DNA of 64,000 nt from Kalmusia sp. IMI 367209 (taxonomy: Eukaryota > Ascomycota > Dothideomycetes > Pleosporales > Didymosphaeriaceae), in NCBI GenBank assembly GCA_027946365.1, contig JAPEUQ010000020.1:372001-436000 (forward strand), given 5' to 3'. The position numbers and the translations under genes were made by a program. Below are positions 35,947 to 46,104 of this stretch, piece after piece; within the stretch, counting starts at the first letter, position 1; each line of letters begins with the position of its first letter. The notes beneath the pieces were generated by a model. That model ran no database searches and was not told where the DNA came from. It saw nothing but the letters and a program-made list of their open reading frames with translations.

Positions 35947-36115
35947 TTGGGGAACCACCTACCTGAACAATCGTCTACCAACATCGAGGGCATAGATTGC
36001 TGCGCGCCAGCACAATTGCACATGTTGATTGATCTTGGAAACCACGCACCCGAGCGACCGTCTACCAGCGTGAGGGCATAATTGGTTGCGCGCTAGTACG
36101 ATCGCACATGTTGAT
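35947..36115. repeat. Tandem duplication, ~85-bp unit
   Basis: Copies at about 35947-36029 and 36033-36115 share CGTCTACCA, GAGGGCATA, TTG..GCGCGC.AG and GCACATGTTGAT. Most differences are C/T or G/A transitions, again RIP-like. They adjoin the decayed aldo-keto reductase fragment. Confidence 0.8.
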
Positions 36116-36268
36116 GGAAGTAGGGTGGCGTAGTACAAATACCCCGCGACTTTCCTTTCATTTTAACGAGACTCGATACACTTTGTGATCACCCAAGCCT
36201 CGTCCAGCGCCTTTCCCGTGTCACGCAGATTGTCTTCCATCTAGGGCAAACTCGCTACACTAACGATG
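36116..36268 (-). pseudogene. Decayed copy of the 3' end of the aldo-keto reductase gene
   Basis: The minus strand reads IVSVASLP-stop-MEDNLRDTGKALDEAWVITK. This corresponds to IIGVSSLPQLEGNLRDIEKG...ALDKAWMITK at the C-terminus of the adjacent intact gene. The stop is TAG where the intact gene has CAG, a C-to-T change. The copy lacks codons for GALPDEVVE. The 3' flanks also match (GGAAATAGGGCGGCG against GGAAGTAGGGTGGCG). It is a partial tandem duplication, with the copy further from the promoter now broken. Confidence 0.8.
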
Positions 36269-37475
36269 TCAACGGAAATAGGGCGGCGCGGTAGACTTGG
36301 TAATCATCCAAGCCTTGTCCAGCGCCTCGACGACCTCGTCTGGCAAAGCGCCTTTTTCGATGTCCCGCAAGTTCCCCTCCAGCTGCGGGAGACTCGATAC
36401 ACCAATTATGACGCCGTCGTTGCCACCTTTGGCTCGTGTCTTCAGCTGAGAGTGGTGGATGCACCAGCGCAAGGCAATTTCCAACAACGTGAGCTTGTGC
36501 TTCTCGGCCACCGACTCGACTACCCGCAGAGCCTCAAAAGTGGCATCTTTGAAATACCGCTCGCGGTACATGGTGCCGGTACGCTCGCTGGTTTGGGAGA
36601 AACGGCCTTCCTCCGGCACGTGGTCCTTGGATTTGATCTTACCCGAGAACAGGCCGCCGGCAAGGGGATTGTAGATGACAATATCGATATTGTACTTGCG
36701 GCAGGCGGGGATCAGTTCGGGTTCGATGGCCCGTGTGATGGCATTGTACCTATATGCAACGTGAGCATTGATCTTCGACGGCGCATGCTGTTAGGGAACC
36801 CACATAGCTTGGTAGACAGTCGGTTTCACCTAATCAGCACGTTAGTCAGCCGTTGCGGACACGACGCCCACCAGTAGTCTTACCCAACCTCGTTCATTGC
36901 CTACGCTAACGTCAGCAGGTGGAGTATGTCTGCGCCGGCGCTACTCACAGATGTTCCACACCTCGGCAACCTCCCAGGCCGCAAAGTTGCTCAAGCCGAA
37001 ATTGACAAACTTCCCGTCCCGGTGTAGCTCGTTCACGGCCTCGAGCGTTTCCGCAAACGGCACGGAGTGGTCAGGTGCGTGCAGGTAGAAGATGTCCACA
37101 CAGTCGGCACCCAGCTCGCTAAAAGACTTGTTCGCATGCTCCTTCAAGCGGTCTGGTTTGTGGACGCCCGGCTCGTAGGGGTACACCTTCGTTGCGAGGG
37201 CGAGGCCGCGATCCTTCCACTTTGCGTCTCTGGTCCAAGCCTCCTGTTTGCCGCCGACGTACATGCGCGCCGTGTCGACTTCATCGTAGCCTTGACCTTG
37301 GAAGTAGTCCAGATGCTTTGTGAAGTCGTCGAAGTCGGTTATGCGGGCGCCGGCCTTTGCATCGGGACCTGTGCGGTGAATACGGGGATGGCGGTAGCGG
37401 CGAGGACAGGGGCTTACCGAAGGTCATCAGCCCGAGAATGACTCGGTCCTTGGGGTTCTGGGCGACGAGAGGCAT
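36269..37475 (-). CDS. Aldo-keto reductase, AKR7 / aflatoxin-aldehyde-reductase type
   Basis: Five exons, 37475-37418, 37368-36949, 36900-36884, 36829-36804 and 36749-36269, give 333 aa, the normal AKR7 length. The (beta/alpha)8 enzyme keeps the catalytic tetrad D51, Y56 (DTARMY), K80 (ATKVYP) and H116 (FYLHAPDHS). NADPH-site motifs follow: GLSNFAAWEV, YNPLAGGLFSGK and IIGVSSLPQLEGNL. Exons 3 and 4 are only 17 and 26 nt, but together they rebuild ICNERGWVKPTVYQAMYNAI without a shift. The enzyme likely reduces aldehydes or dicarbonyls in the cytosol with NADPH. The physiological substrate is unknown, and no toxin cluster is present. Confidence 0.93.
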
Positions 37476-38570
37476 CTTGTGAGGCGCTGTGACTGACAAC
37501 TTGGACGAGGTGCGTCTCCCGAATGCAGTCCCACGGCTTCCCTCAGTGCCATAGCAAAGAGTGGTGACGTCACTTTGGTCGCAAGCACGCGACAGCACGT
37601 GCGCGGGGCATCCGAAGTCGCATTTGCGTTGGGCTGCAGCGCGAACAGATTTGGAACAGAGCAAAGACGGAGCAAGCAGAGCGAAGGCTAACCATCAAGA
37701 TAGGAATAAACTTTCGGGCACCATGAGTCAGTCGACATGCATTCGATAAGCAGGATCGCCGGAGGTCAGCTGGCCATTCGCGCAGCCCTGCCCCCAGCCT
37801 GTCCCAGCTTGACCCCCCAGCTTGCCGCCTGTCACACCACAACACCAGCCCACGCATCCGGCCTCGCCCAGCGCAAGCCCCAGGATCTCCCGCGCGCCGG
37901 CCCGCCTGCTGCGAGCAGCAGAGGTGCCACGTAGCGACGCACCTGTACATGTGTCTCCGTCGCCCATGAGGCTCCCAGAGCCGCTTTCCGCCATATATAT
38001 ATAAGCTCACACCGCCGCGACACTGGCCGCAAGCACACTCAGCAACCGTGTCCGTGTTCGACAGCTTTCCCCTCTCAAAAAGGCCCACAGTCAGCCGAGC
38101 GACTGTTGAACATGTCACATGGCCGCGACAGCCACTCATCCGGCAGCCTGCGAATCACCCGCTCTCCCACACACCCACCAGACATGCCCCGCTTCAATTG
38201 GTCGCCGCATGGCAAGGTGCTGTATTTCCTGGAATCCCTTCCTGCTCTAGCTCGCCATGGTCACACTTTGCGACTGCGCTGCGGAGCTTGCGCGCTGCCA
38301 TGTTTGTGCGCCGGTCATCTCTCTTCACATGAGCACACAGCTCGCCTGTCTCCGTCTCCTGCGTCCATGTACCTGCCTTGAAAAACCCGCCTTTGCCCTC
38401 CCCTCTCCCCCCCAGTTCGTGACCGTTGCATGCCATCCAAGCGCCCGCCCAACATCGAGTAGACGCCGAATTCGGTCATCTATCCGCGAGGCTCAACCAC
38501 GCCTCAGAGACCTTTGCGCCAGCCGTGAACCTTGGTCGCCGAGCATCCCGCCAGCAGATCTACGGTCGCC
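37476..38570. other. Divergent intergenic region
   Basis: About 1.1 kb between the starts of the aldo-keto reductase gene (minus) and the small basic gene (plus). It is pyrimidine-rich and holds a TATA element at 37994. Confidence 0.5.
37994..38004 (+). promoter_or_regulatory. TATA-like element
   Basis: TATATATATAA in an otherwise GC-rich context. It is about 570 bp upstream of the ATG at 38571. If used, it would imply a long or spliced 5' UTR for that gene. Confidence 0.35.
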
Positions 38571-39086
38571 ATGTGTTTTGGAGCCTTCTTCGGGACTTCC
38601 AGTCAAAAGCGCAAGAGGAATCGGTCGGTGCCGAGGGAGAAGAGACGGAGCGAAAAGCCCGAGACGCTGCGAGGGGGAGGAGCACCCGTCGTCGCAGAGA
38701 AGCAGTGGCGCAAACCGTCGGAGCAGCCCACCAAGAAGAGATCGAGGGATTCGCGCGAAAGAGAAGGGTACCGGTCACGTCCGACGTACGAGAACGTACA
38801 CGGCGGCAGAACACGATACAAGCCAACCTTAGCGGTGGAAGTGCCGAGTATGCCCACAGGCCATGTTTCGTAACGTGGTGAACAGCTACTGACAAAAGCA
38901 GCCATGTGGTACCGCCCCCCTGGATCCAAGAAGCAGCAGCAGCAGCAGCAATTCATCCGAGGAGATGTTGCTGAACCCACGTCCGCAGAGAAGCGCGCAT
39001 GGCGAAAGGATGCATCACGCCAAGCACACCTCGCAGTCGACGCTCAGAGGTCGAGGAGCCAAACGTACCAAAGATGTCCGCCATAA
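38571..39086 (+). CDS. Small basic protein of unknown function (3' end uncertain)
   Basis: The simplest model is exons 38571-38847 and 38902-39086 (54-nt intron, GTATGC...AAAGCAG with branch CTACTGAC), giving 153 aa. The protein starts MCFGAFFGTSSQKRKRNRSV and is dominated by Lys/Arg/Glu (QPTKKRSRDSREREGYRSRP). It has a Gln run from a CAG microsatellite (GSKKQQQQQQF) and an EKRAWRKDASRQAHLA helix. A coding-looking frame continues at about 39115-39626. It may be a further exon, spliced from near 39075 to near 39145, although the donor there would be weak. I recognise no family, and nuclear location is likely from composition. Confidence 0.55.
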
Positions 39087-39114
39087 TAGTAATAATAATT
39101 CATTCTTCCAAACC

Positions 39115-39626
39115 ACTTCCCCACAATCTTCAAGAAAGGCTACCCACTATCAGCCACTGGGCTCCTCCATCCCGCACCAGCACCAGCACCAGCACTACCA
39201 CTCTTCCCCCGTCACCAACAAGACGTCCCTGAACCGACCTGCCCCGCCGCCGCCAACCCTCCCGCCAAACCCCCACCACCCTCAACCCGCCCAAACACCA
39301 GCATGCGGCGCGACCCCGACCGCCGCTTCGCCGTCCTCGCCGCAACAAACATAGCCCCAGAAGACGTCCGCCGCGAAGCCTTCGCCCAACCCTCCCCACC
39401 ACCACCAGGCAGACGCCTGCGCAGATACCAAGGCGTGTCCATCCCAACGTCCAACATCCCTTCGATTGGGACTGCATCAGCAGCTCGCAAAACTCGGCTG
39501 CTGCTGCGCGTGGAGAACCAGATCCGCGACGCAGACGGCGGCGGTGACAGAATGCTGAGACTCTTTTCTTTTCCCAACCAAATGGCATGGCATGGCACGT
39601 GTGTGTCGAAGGGGGCTTTCAACTAA
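39115..39626 (+). other. Coding-like open frame, possible C-terminal exon of the preceding gene
   Basis: The plus frame is open from just after a TAA near 39105 to the stop at 39626. It reads PAAANPPAKPPPPSTRPNTS, then MRRDPDRRFAVLAATNIAPE and RYQGVSIPTSNIPS. Its composition and wobble bias look genuine, unlike the overlapping His/Gln-rich frame. It has no promoter of its own, so I read it as a candidate final exon. Confidence 0.45.
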
Positions 39627-40219
39627 GGGAGGGACTCGAAAGAAAGAAAGCTGAGCTAAGCTGCTAAGCTGACGTGGTTCGCGGGTTCGAAGCGTTAGGC
39701 GGCCAGTGTGGTTGGTCAGCTGGGAACATTCATAGATATATATTTATATTTATATATATAATATGGGCATTTGGGAGGCGTGTCTATAATGTATTCTTCT
39801 TCTGTTCTTCTGCTCAACGTTTTACCCTACATGCCCTGAACTTTTTTTTTTTTTTTTTGCAAACCACTCGTGAACTTTTAGAATATGCCTGGGGTGGTGT
39901 CTTCCAATTGGAATGTTGACTGACTCTTTGGTGTGCACAAACACCTGCGTTCCACGCAAAGGATGGAACGCGCATCCGATACGTTGTGTCGAGTTAGTTC
40001 CTCCCTGCGCCGTACGTGAGACCATGTTTTATTGAATTGATCTCGATCCGAGCCAAGCTGCCGTCTCAACCGGGTAAGAACGCGAGACATATCATACGAA
40101 GTCCCACACGGTGTGCAATTGATTCCACAACGGGCCGTCCATCCATCCATCCAACGGGCGCAGTCCCAAAACACACACACATACGACGCTCCTATAACCC
40201 TCCCCTCACACCTGACAAG
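39627..40219. other. Intergenic region with AT-rich tracts
   Basis: About 0.6 kb containing a TATATTTATATTTATATATA-type tract near 39740 and a run of about 18 T at 39842. No gene was recognised. Confidence 0.55.
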
Positions 40220-41233
40220 CTACTCAGCCCCCCTCTCAAAAACCTTGACGCCCCCATCCGCATGCACCTTATACAGCACCTCCCTGCCCTCCGCATCCGC
40301 ATCCCCCTCCTTCTCCCACGACGACGCCGCCGCCGCATTCACAGTCCGCCTCAGCACACCGCTGACATCCCTCGCGACGCCCGTATCCAGCACCCTCGTC
40401 CCCAGCACCACGCGACTCATGTGCGCCGTCTGCACGACGAGGTTGCGCTGCGCCACCTGGAGCGCCTGCGGGGGTGTCGCGGATGCCGCCGCCGCCGCCG
40501 ACGAGGCTGCGAGCAGCGCCGTGTCCGACTGCAGATGTACGAGCAAGTGCGAGACGGTGTCGCGCGCGTGCAGCGCAAGGAAAAAGGCCGTCAGAGCGGA
40601 GTGCGTGAGCGCGGGCGCCGACGCGGCGGTGGCGAGCAGCACGTCTGGGTTATCGAGGATGACGAGGGTCTTGTGTGCGGGGCGGAGGGCAGCGAGCGCA
40701 GACGATAGCGTGGCGTCGAGGTGTGCGAGCGAGGCTGAGGAGAGCGTGTGCGAGGGCGGAGGAGGGCGCGACGGGGCGCTCGCGGGTGTGCGTCCTGGTG
40801 GCGGTGGACCTCTGGTAGGTAGCGTGTGTGCTGCCGCGGGCGGTGCGCGCGTTCGCGGAGCCTCGCGCTGCTCGTTGTCGTTGTCGTTGTCTAGGAAGAG
40901 CGCCGACAGGCCGTCGACGAAGGCGAAGCGGCCCTGCGTGCGCAGGTTGCTCAGGTCCAGGCCCGCGCCTCTGCGTGCTTCTTGCTTCCAGAAGTCATGG
41001 TCCCGCATCCAGCTCACGAGCAGCACGTTCTTAGCCCCGCCATGTTGGTCGTCGTCATCGTTGTCGTCGTTGTCGTCGCTGGCGCCCGGGCTCCTCAGCG
41101 CCTCGCCGAGGAAGCGTGCGATGAGCCAGTTCGCGGATGCGCCGAGGGTGCTCGTGAGCAGGAGGAGCGAGTCGTCCCTCGGGGTGCGCACGAAGGGTTC
41201 CAGCAGTGGTGGTGTGCGTGACGAGGGTGGCAT
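40220..41233 (-). CDS. ELP6: Elongator complex protein 6
   Basis: A single exon of 337 aa. The N-terminus PLLEPFVRTPRDDSLLLLTS and LGASANWLIARFL, then NVLLVSWMRDHDFWKQEARR and GRFAFVDGLSALFL, are the conserved strands of Elp6. A Pro/Ala-rich insert (residues about 120-165) precedes HKTLVILDNPDVLLA, and the end has VVLGTRVLDTGVARDVSGVL. Elp6 has a RecA-like fold without catalytic P-loop residues and forms the hexameric Elp4-6 ring, which supports wobble-uridine modification of tRNA by Elongator. An Asp/Asn run (DDNDDNDDDD) interrupts the first third. The frame is very GC-rich at wobble positions. Confidence 0.87.
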   Translation of the reverse strand: MPPSSRTPPLLEPFVRTPRDDSLLLLTSTLGASANWLIARFLGEALRSPGASDDNDDNDDDDQHGGAKNVLLVSWMRDHDFWKQEARRGAGLDLSNLRTQGRFAFVDGLSALFLDNDNDNEQREAPRTRAPPAAAHTLPTRGPPPPGRTPASAPSRPPPPSHTLSSASLAHLDATLSSALAALRPAHKTLVILDNPDVLLATAASAPALTHSALTAFFLALHARDTVSHLLVHLQSDTALLAASSAAAAASATPPQALQVAQRNLVVQTAHMSRVVLGTRVLDTGVARDVSGVLRRTVNAAAASSWEKEGDADAEGREVLYKVHADGGVKVFERGAE

Positions 41234-41615
41234 GCCGGTGTGCTAAGAAAGTGGGCGATGGAAATGGGGCATGGCGGGCTGGGGTTGTGTTTATCGATAA
41301 CAGGAAAATACCCGAGTCGACGGCTCCGTAGAGAAACCAACAGCGCATCCAAGACTAGTCATCACAGTGCTTGAGTATACTGACGCTAAGCTTTCTATGA
41401 TTTCCCATCTCTGTTCTGGGTAGAGCTATTTGCGACTATTTCGCCTAACTACTACTAAATAGTCCCCCGGAGCGCAATCACCCACCACGATGACATGCTT
41501 CTGCCTGGAGGAGGCACGGCTGTCGCCAGCTGGGTGAGCTTGAGGTGAATCAAGCTGGGGATGTAGTAGATCCCGTGAGGTGGTTAGCACTGCTAACACT
41601 GGGAGAGTAAGTCTA
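41234..41615. other. Intergenic region
   Basis: About 380 bp between the Elp6 start and the RdRP stop (both on the minus strand). No feature was seen. Confidence 0.5.
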
Positions 41616-44600
41616 TCAAAGGCGTATATCCGCGAGTCCCATCTGCTCGATGCGATCCCACAAGGTCATCTTCCCATCGCAACCGTTAGAGTGGATGTTG
41701 ATCAGCATGTGCTCCTGTTCAACGTCGCGTATCTTCGTTGCCGACTGGTCGCCGTCTCTGCTGTTCTTGTTGAGGTCTATCATAAGTTCAGAGTCGCTGG
41801 CAGCGTCGACGTGATTGAGGTCCGCCAAAAGCTTGGGGTTGTTGTTCTGGCTGCTATTGGTGAGCTTCACAAGAGGTTTGGGGTCAGGAGAGCCTAAATT
41901 ATAAAGTCAGCACAGTGAACACATCCTTCAGCAATTTCGTCTCTGTCAATAGCGCGAGATCTGAAGATAACGGTCACATACCTTGACGGTCGTCGAGCCC
42001 AAATCTCTCGCCCAAATGCGTAGAGCCTGGTGGGGGTTCGGTCTCGCCTACCGGTATGCCCGTTTCTGGAGGGGCAACGTCTTGGCGCTTCGATGGTTGA
42101 CGCGAGGCACCCTGCTGCACAACCTCCGATCGAATGAACTGCCGACCGGTCTTGATCTGGCCCAGCTCATCGACGAAAAGCCAAGGAAACGACATCAGCG
42201 GCATCTTTTCCGGGGTCATCGGACGACCCTTCTCTTGACATTCTTTCACAGCAGCTTCCATTTCTCTCGCGGTCACGGTGTACATGGCGGCGATGAATGG
42301 TGCCAGCGTCTCAAAGTCACTCTGTCCCTTTGCGCCAGCGGCTTCACGGCACTCCTCTCGAAACCGTCCCTTCAGCGCTCCGACGGTCCGTCCAAACTCC
42401 TCGGCGAAGGTGTAGTCACGTGCTTCTAGGTTATGCGAAAGCACAAAGACAGACCAGGCCTCAAACTCTGTCTGAATGGCGTGCTTCGCCATCAGTCTTC
42501 TCAGATCGGAATCATATGACAATTTGATTTCCCTAGCTTTTTCGAGCGTGCTGTCGTCCAGCTTGTAGGCACCCAGAATCTTCTCGTCAAATTTGTTTTC
42601 GTATTGAGGGACGAAGTCCACAAGCTGAACCTGGTCGAACAGCATTCCCAATATCTTCTGAGATCTGTAGAATTTGTGGTCAGCTTGTTGCTTTCTCTTT
42701 TGGAAATGTGGTCGCTTCTGCGGTCTGAGTTCAGGAGGCATGATCGCAGGGATCCCGCTCTTTGAATAGTCCACTGCTTGAGAGTGAAGTTTGGCCAACT
42801 CTAAGCCTAGGGGGCAAGATTAGCCAGCATGATCAAGTTGATGAGCATAATCATATCTTACATTTATAATCCCTGACTCCATTCTTACTGGCATCCGCTT
42901 GTGCAAGATGAGCGGTCGCAATTCGACCAAGCGTGTCATTCTTCATGTGAGCAACAAAGAAATCAGTTATGTCTTTGACAGTGATCGGCTCGGATGAATC
43001 TACAGACTTCTCTGGGGTAAAGTCCATGGGGGGTTCGTTGATCGTTTTCGGTATGAGATCCTCATCCCACAAGACAATGTAATCGTCGCCGTCCAGGTCG
43101 CCGCCGGAACACATATTGGGAATATCTCGATCTCCGGTTTGGGGAAATACTACAACGTTCTTCAAATGGTGGAGTCTCGGTGCGTCTACAGCACGAACAA
43201 CGCGTACGTCGCCAGCGTGAAGCGACGGATTGCGCGCTAGAACGCATATTCCTTCGACAACCCTGTAGTGACCTTTCTTGGCTGATTGCGCATTCTCGCT
43301 CGTGTCGGAGATCTGTAGGAATATCTCAGGTAGCGTCGATAGTTTCTCATCCCTAGTGGCATCATGGCGACATTGTGGATCCTCGTAATGACCGCGCAGC
43401 GTAGCCGTTTCATCCACGCAGCCAAGTACGTATGCCCCCTTCTCAATCACTATTCTAGCTTTCTCTTTGAGGAACTTGTGGTGGTAAGCGCGCCACAATT
43501 GGAGAAGCGACATGATGAATGGCTCCTCAGTTCGCATGAAACCATCGAGAATCATTCCAGCCATAGTCAGCGTCGTCTGGTTCAGATCAATGTTTCTCTG
43601 AAGCCTCTCCAGTGCTACGTTCTCAATCACGGTTGCCCTCTCAAGGTCGTTGACCATCTGTTGCTGCTTTTGAATGAACACGTAGTCTGGCACGCCGAGC
43701 GTCGAGAGTATGATTATCAGCTGACGGTTAAAACACGCAAAAGAAAGGGCAGAAGCTCGAATAACCTCGAGTCCCCCATTTTCGGCCTCAAACTTGTGCT
43801 GGCTAGGGCGTATGTGGACAACGTGGCTTCTAATCTTCGGATCCAGCGCTAGTACGCCTTTGCAACCAGCCAGCCGAAATTGAAAGAGAGATGGTGGGTC
43901 ATCGAAGGCATTTGGTAGCCCTAGTTCCTTCGCAGCCATCTGGGCTAAGAAGGTCGAGATCTTGCCAACCCCGTCGGTGAAGCAGTACCCGTTTCGATTT
44001 ATATCTTCGATAGTCTTGATCTTGACATTGACGCTCTTGATGGCTCGGGTTGTCGAGAAACATTGCCCCAGACGAGCTCCGAACTTAGCTGCTGTTCGTA
44101 TGTGATTGAAATCGCCCATTGACCGACGGATGTCGTCAGCGGACTTCGACGAGGTTGGCGCGTAGAAGTACGCGCCGCGCTCTCTGAATTGAGAATTGCC
44201 GAATGCAAGGAACTCGTAGAACCGGCCAGCCACCACGATTCCATTGTTCATGGCCCGGGTTACCCTTTTGAACATTGCTTCCGTCCTATCGTCATCTTGA
44301 CGATGCAGATCACCTTCTGTCTTTTCATCGGAAAATCTCACCCGAATGAATCGATCGACATCCGCGATATGTTTGCGTATGATCCGATTTGAAGTTTCAA
44401 TCACGGGTTGGCCGACGTGAATCATTGTCGGTGTAATACTGACAGATCGTACTAGGATGCAATAGGGTGGGAGCTGTCGCATACGGGCTGTCATGAGCGG
44501 TTTGCTGAAGATCTGCATGGGATCAAAACATCTGCGCTTGTCGTCCATTATTTTCTCAAGAATGTATACAGCCTGAATTGGCGTCCACGATGCAAGTCGC

Positions 44601-45563
44601 TCCAGAAAATCTCGGGTGATGTTGTGCTCGATAAGAAGTCCGTTTGATAAACAGGCCTCCAGCTGGTAACGAACTTCGAAGGCGAGGTTGACTTGGCCGG
44701 TCGCCAATTCATGAAATGCCGATCCTGGGAAGTAGGAATCTTGGAGATGTGGGTGGGTACCGGAAATTTCTTCTTCCAACAACGACCAAATGGCCGGTAC
44801 GGTGCCCTTCGTTATGCCGTAATCTCGAAGCGCTTCGATGCGAATGCCGAACTCGGCGAGAGTGCTCTTTAGTCGTAAATACTTCGGATCCTTGAAAGTT
44901 GCGGCTTCGAGCGACAGACGGTAAGTTGTCCAATGACCAATGTCAATGATTGGGGTTTCCTTGCGATTCATTATAGGGGAAGTTGCCAATTCTTCGCGAG
45001 TCTTTTTGTCGACAATGTCCGTTTGCCGGTACCAAGAGCCATATTCCTCTCTCTGCAACCAGAACTTAGGAGCCTATGGCAGAACGAAAGTCAGTCAAGG
45101 CTGCACGCCATTTTCACACAGCCATCACACATACCGACTCGAAGGGTATGACCAACGAATTTCCCACTTCGTAAATGACCTCAACAAGAGATAGCGGAAG
45201 CTGGAACTTGAGGCTTCCAAGCTTGCTGTCGATCATGAGAGGGTGCTGGAACTCCAGCTCTTTGTATTCTCCCACTTTAAGCGTGATTTTGATCTTTTCG
45301 CGAGCGTGCACAGATTGCATGACCAGCATCTCATGCTGGGCAACTGTTACGCCGTATTGGATTGAGTTGGCGAAGAGAGGAGCGATACGTGCTGGAGGTG
45401 GGGGCATGTGCGCGGGGCGTGGGGTGCGCCACGACCCCGCGAACGGAGCTTGTGGTCGCCGACGCATTGCGTGTGAATTAGTCTGGGATGTAAGAATGAA
45501 CGGGGACAAGGAAGGATGGCGACCAGGAAGATGGCGAGCAACTTCTTGACGGCGGGTCTCCAT
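41616..45563 (-). CDS. RNA-dependent RNA polymerase, SAD-1/Rdp1-type (RNA silencing)
   Basis: Four exons, 45563-45135, 45073-42862, 42806-41982 and 41893-41616, give 1247 aa (1215 from a later Met at 45467). The catalytic loop CSGGDLDGDDYIVLWD has D802-L-D-G-D806, the metal-binding motif of eukaryotic RdRPs. Other signatures are NGYCFTDGVGKIS, FQFRLAGCKGVLALDP, KGAYVLGCVDETATLRGHY and KCLELAKLHSQAVDYSKSGI across the second intron. The enzyme makes double-stranded RNA for Dicer in quelling or meiotic silencing. The N-terminal exon joins directly to the PFES-APKFW block, and I find no exon for the usual longer N-terminal region. The gene may therefore be truncated, or may have a distant first exon. 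The last exon is short and acidic. Confidence 0.92.
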
Positions 45564-46104
45564 TTGTGTTTGTGCTTCTGTTTGTGTTCGTGTTTGCTTG
45601 ATAGGAGAGTTGTTTGCAGGGTGGCTGACGTAGCCTGGACGGCCGGGAAGGAGGCAAGGCGAAAGGGCAACAACAATCTACTTGGGCAGGCGGGCTTCGC
45701 GCAAGGTAAAGGGAGAGTACTTGTGCGAGGAAGGTGCTGGTAATAGGGTTTGAGGTAAGCGCGCGAAGTATCGCTCCGCGCAATGTGAGCATTTCGGGTT
45801 GGGAACGAAATGATAAAGTAAGACAACCTCATTATGATACGACTTTGCCCTAACGACGAAATCACAGAGAACAAATCGTAATTGAGGTGAAAGAAAGTGA
45901 CTGAGAGTGAAGCAAGCGGCAGCGGCGTACTTAGTGAATGTCATAGCATATAATCTCCAGCTTTAGATGCTAAGTATCAAGTGGCCTCCTGCGGTTCTTT
46001 TTTTTGGGATGTTTTCTTTTACCTCGTTATCATGATTCAATGTTTTTTGTTAATTTTTTTTTACCTCGTGATCATGGTGCAATGACTAAGCCATCTTCCT
46101 CGTC
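45564..46104. other. Intergenic region between tandem genes
   Basis: About 540 bp upstream of the RdRP, T-rich near 46000-46060. It contains the short direct repeat listed next. Confidence 0.5.
46017..46084. repeat. Direct repeat, 26-bp unit
   Basis: TTTTACCTCGTTATCATGAT followed by TCAATG (46017-46042), and TTTTACCTCGTGATCATGGT followed by GCAATG (46059-46084), are separated by a T-rich spacer. Confidence 0.75.

Noticed and set aside
39130..39588. 152-codon minus-strand Gly/Arg-rich frame
   Set aside because: It is antisense to the plus-strand coding-like frame and has compositional bias only.
40113..41246. 377-codon plus-strand Ser/Ala/Arg-rich frame
   Set aside because: It is antisense to ELP6 and arises from the GC-rich wobble bias.
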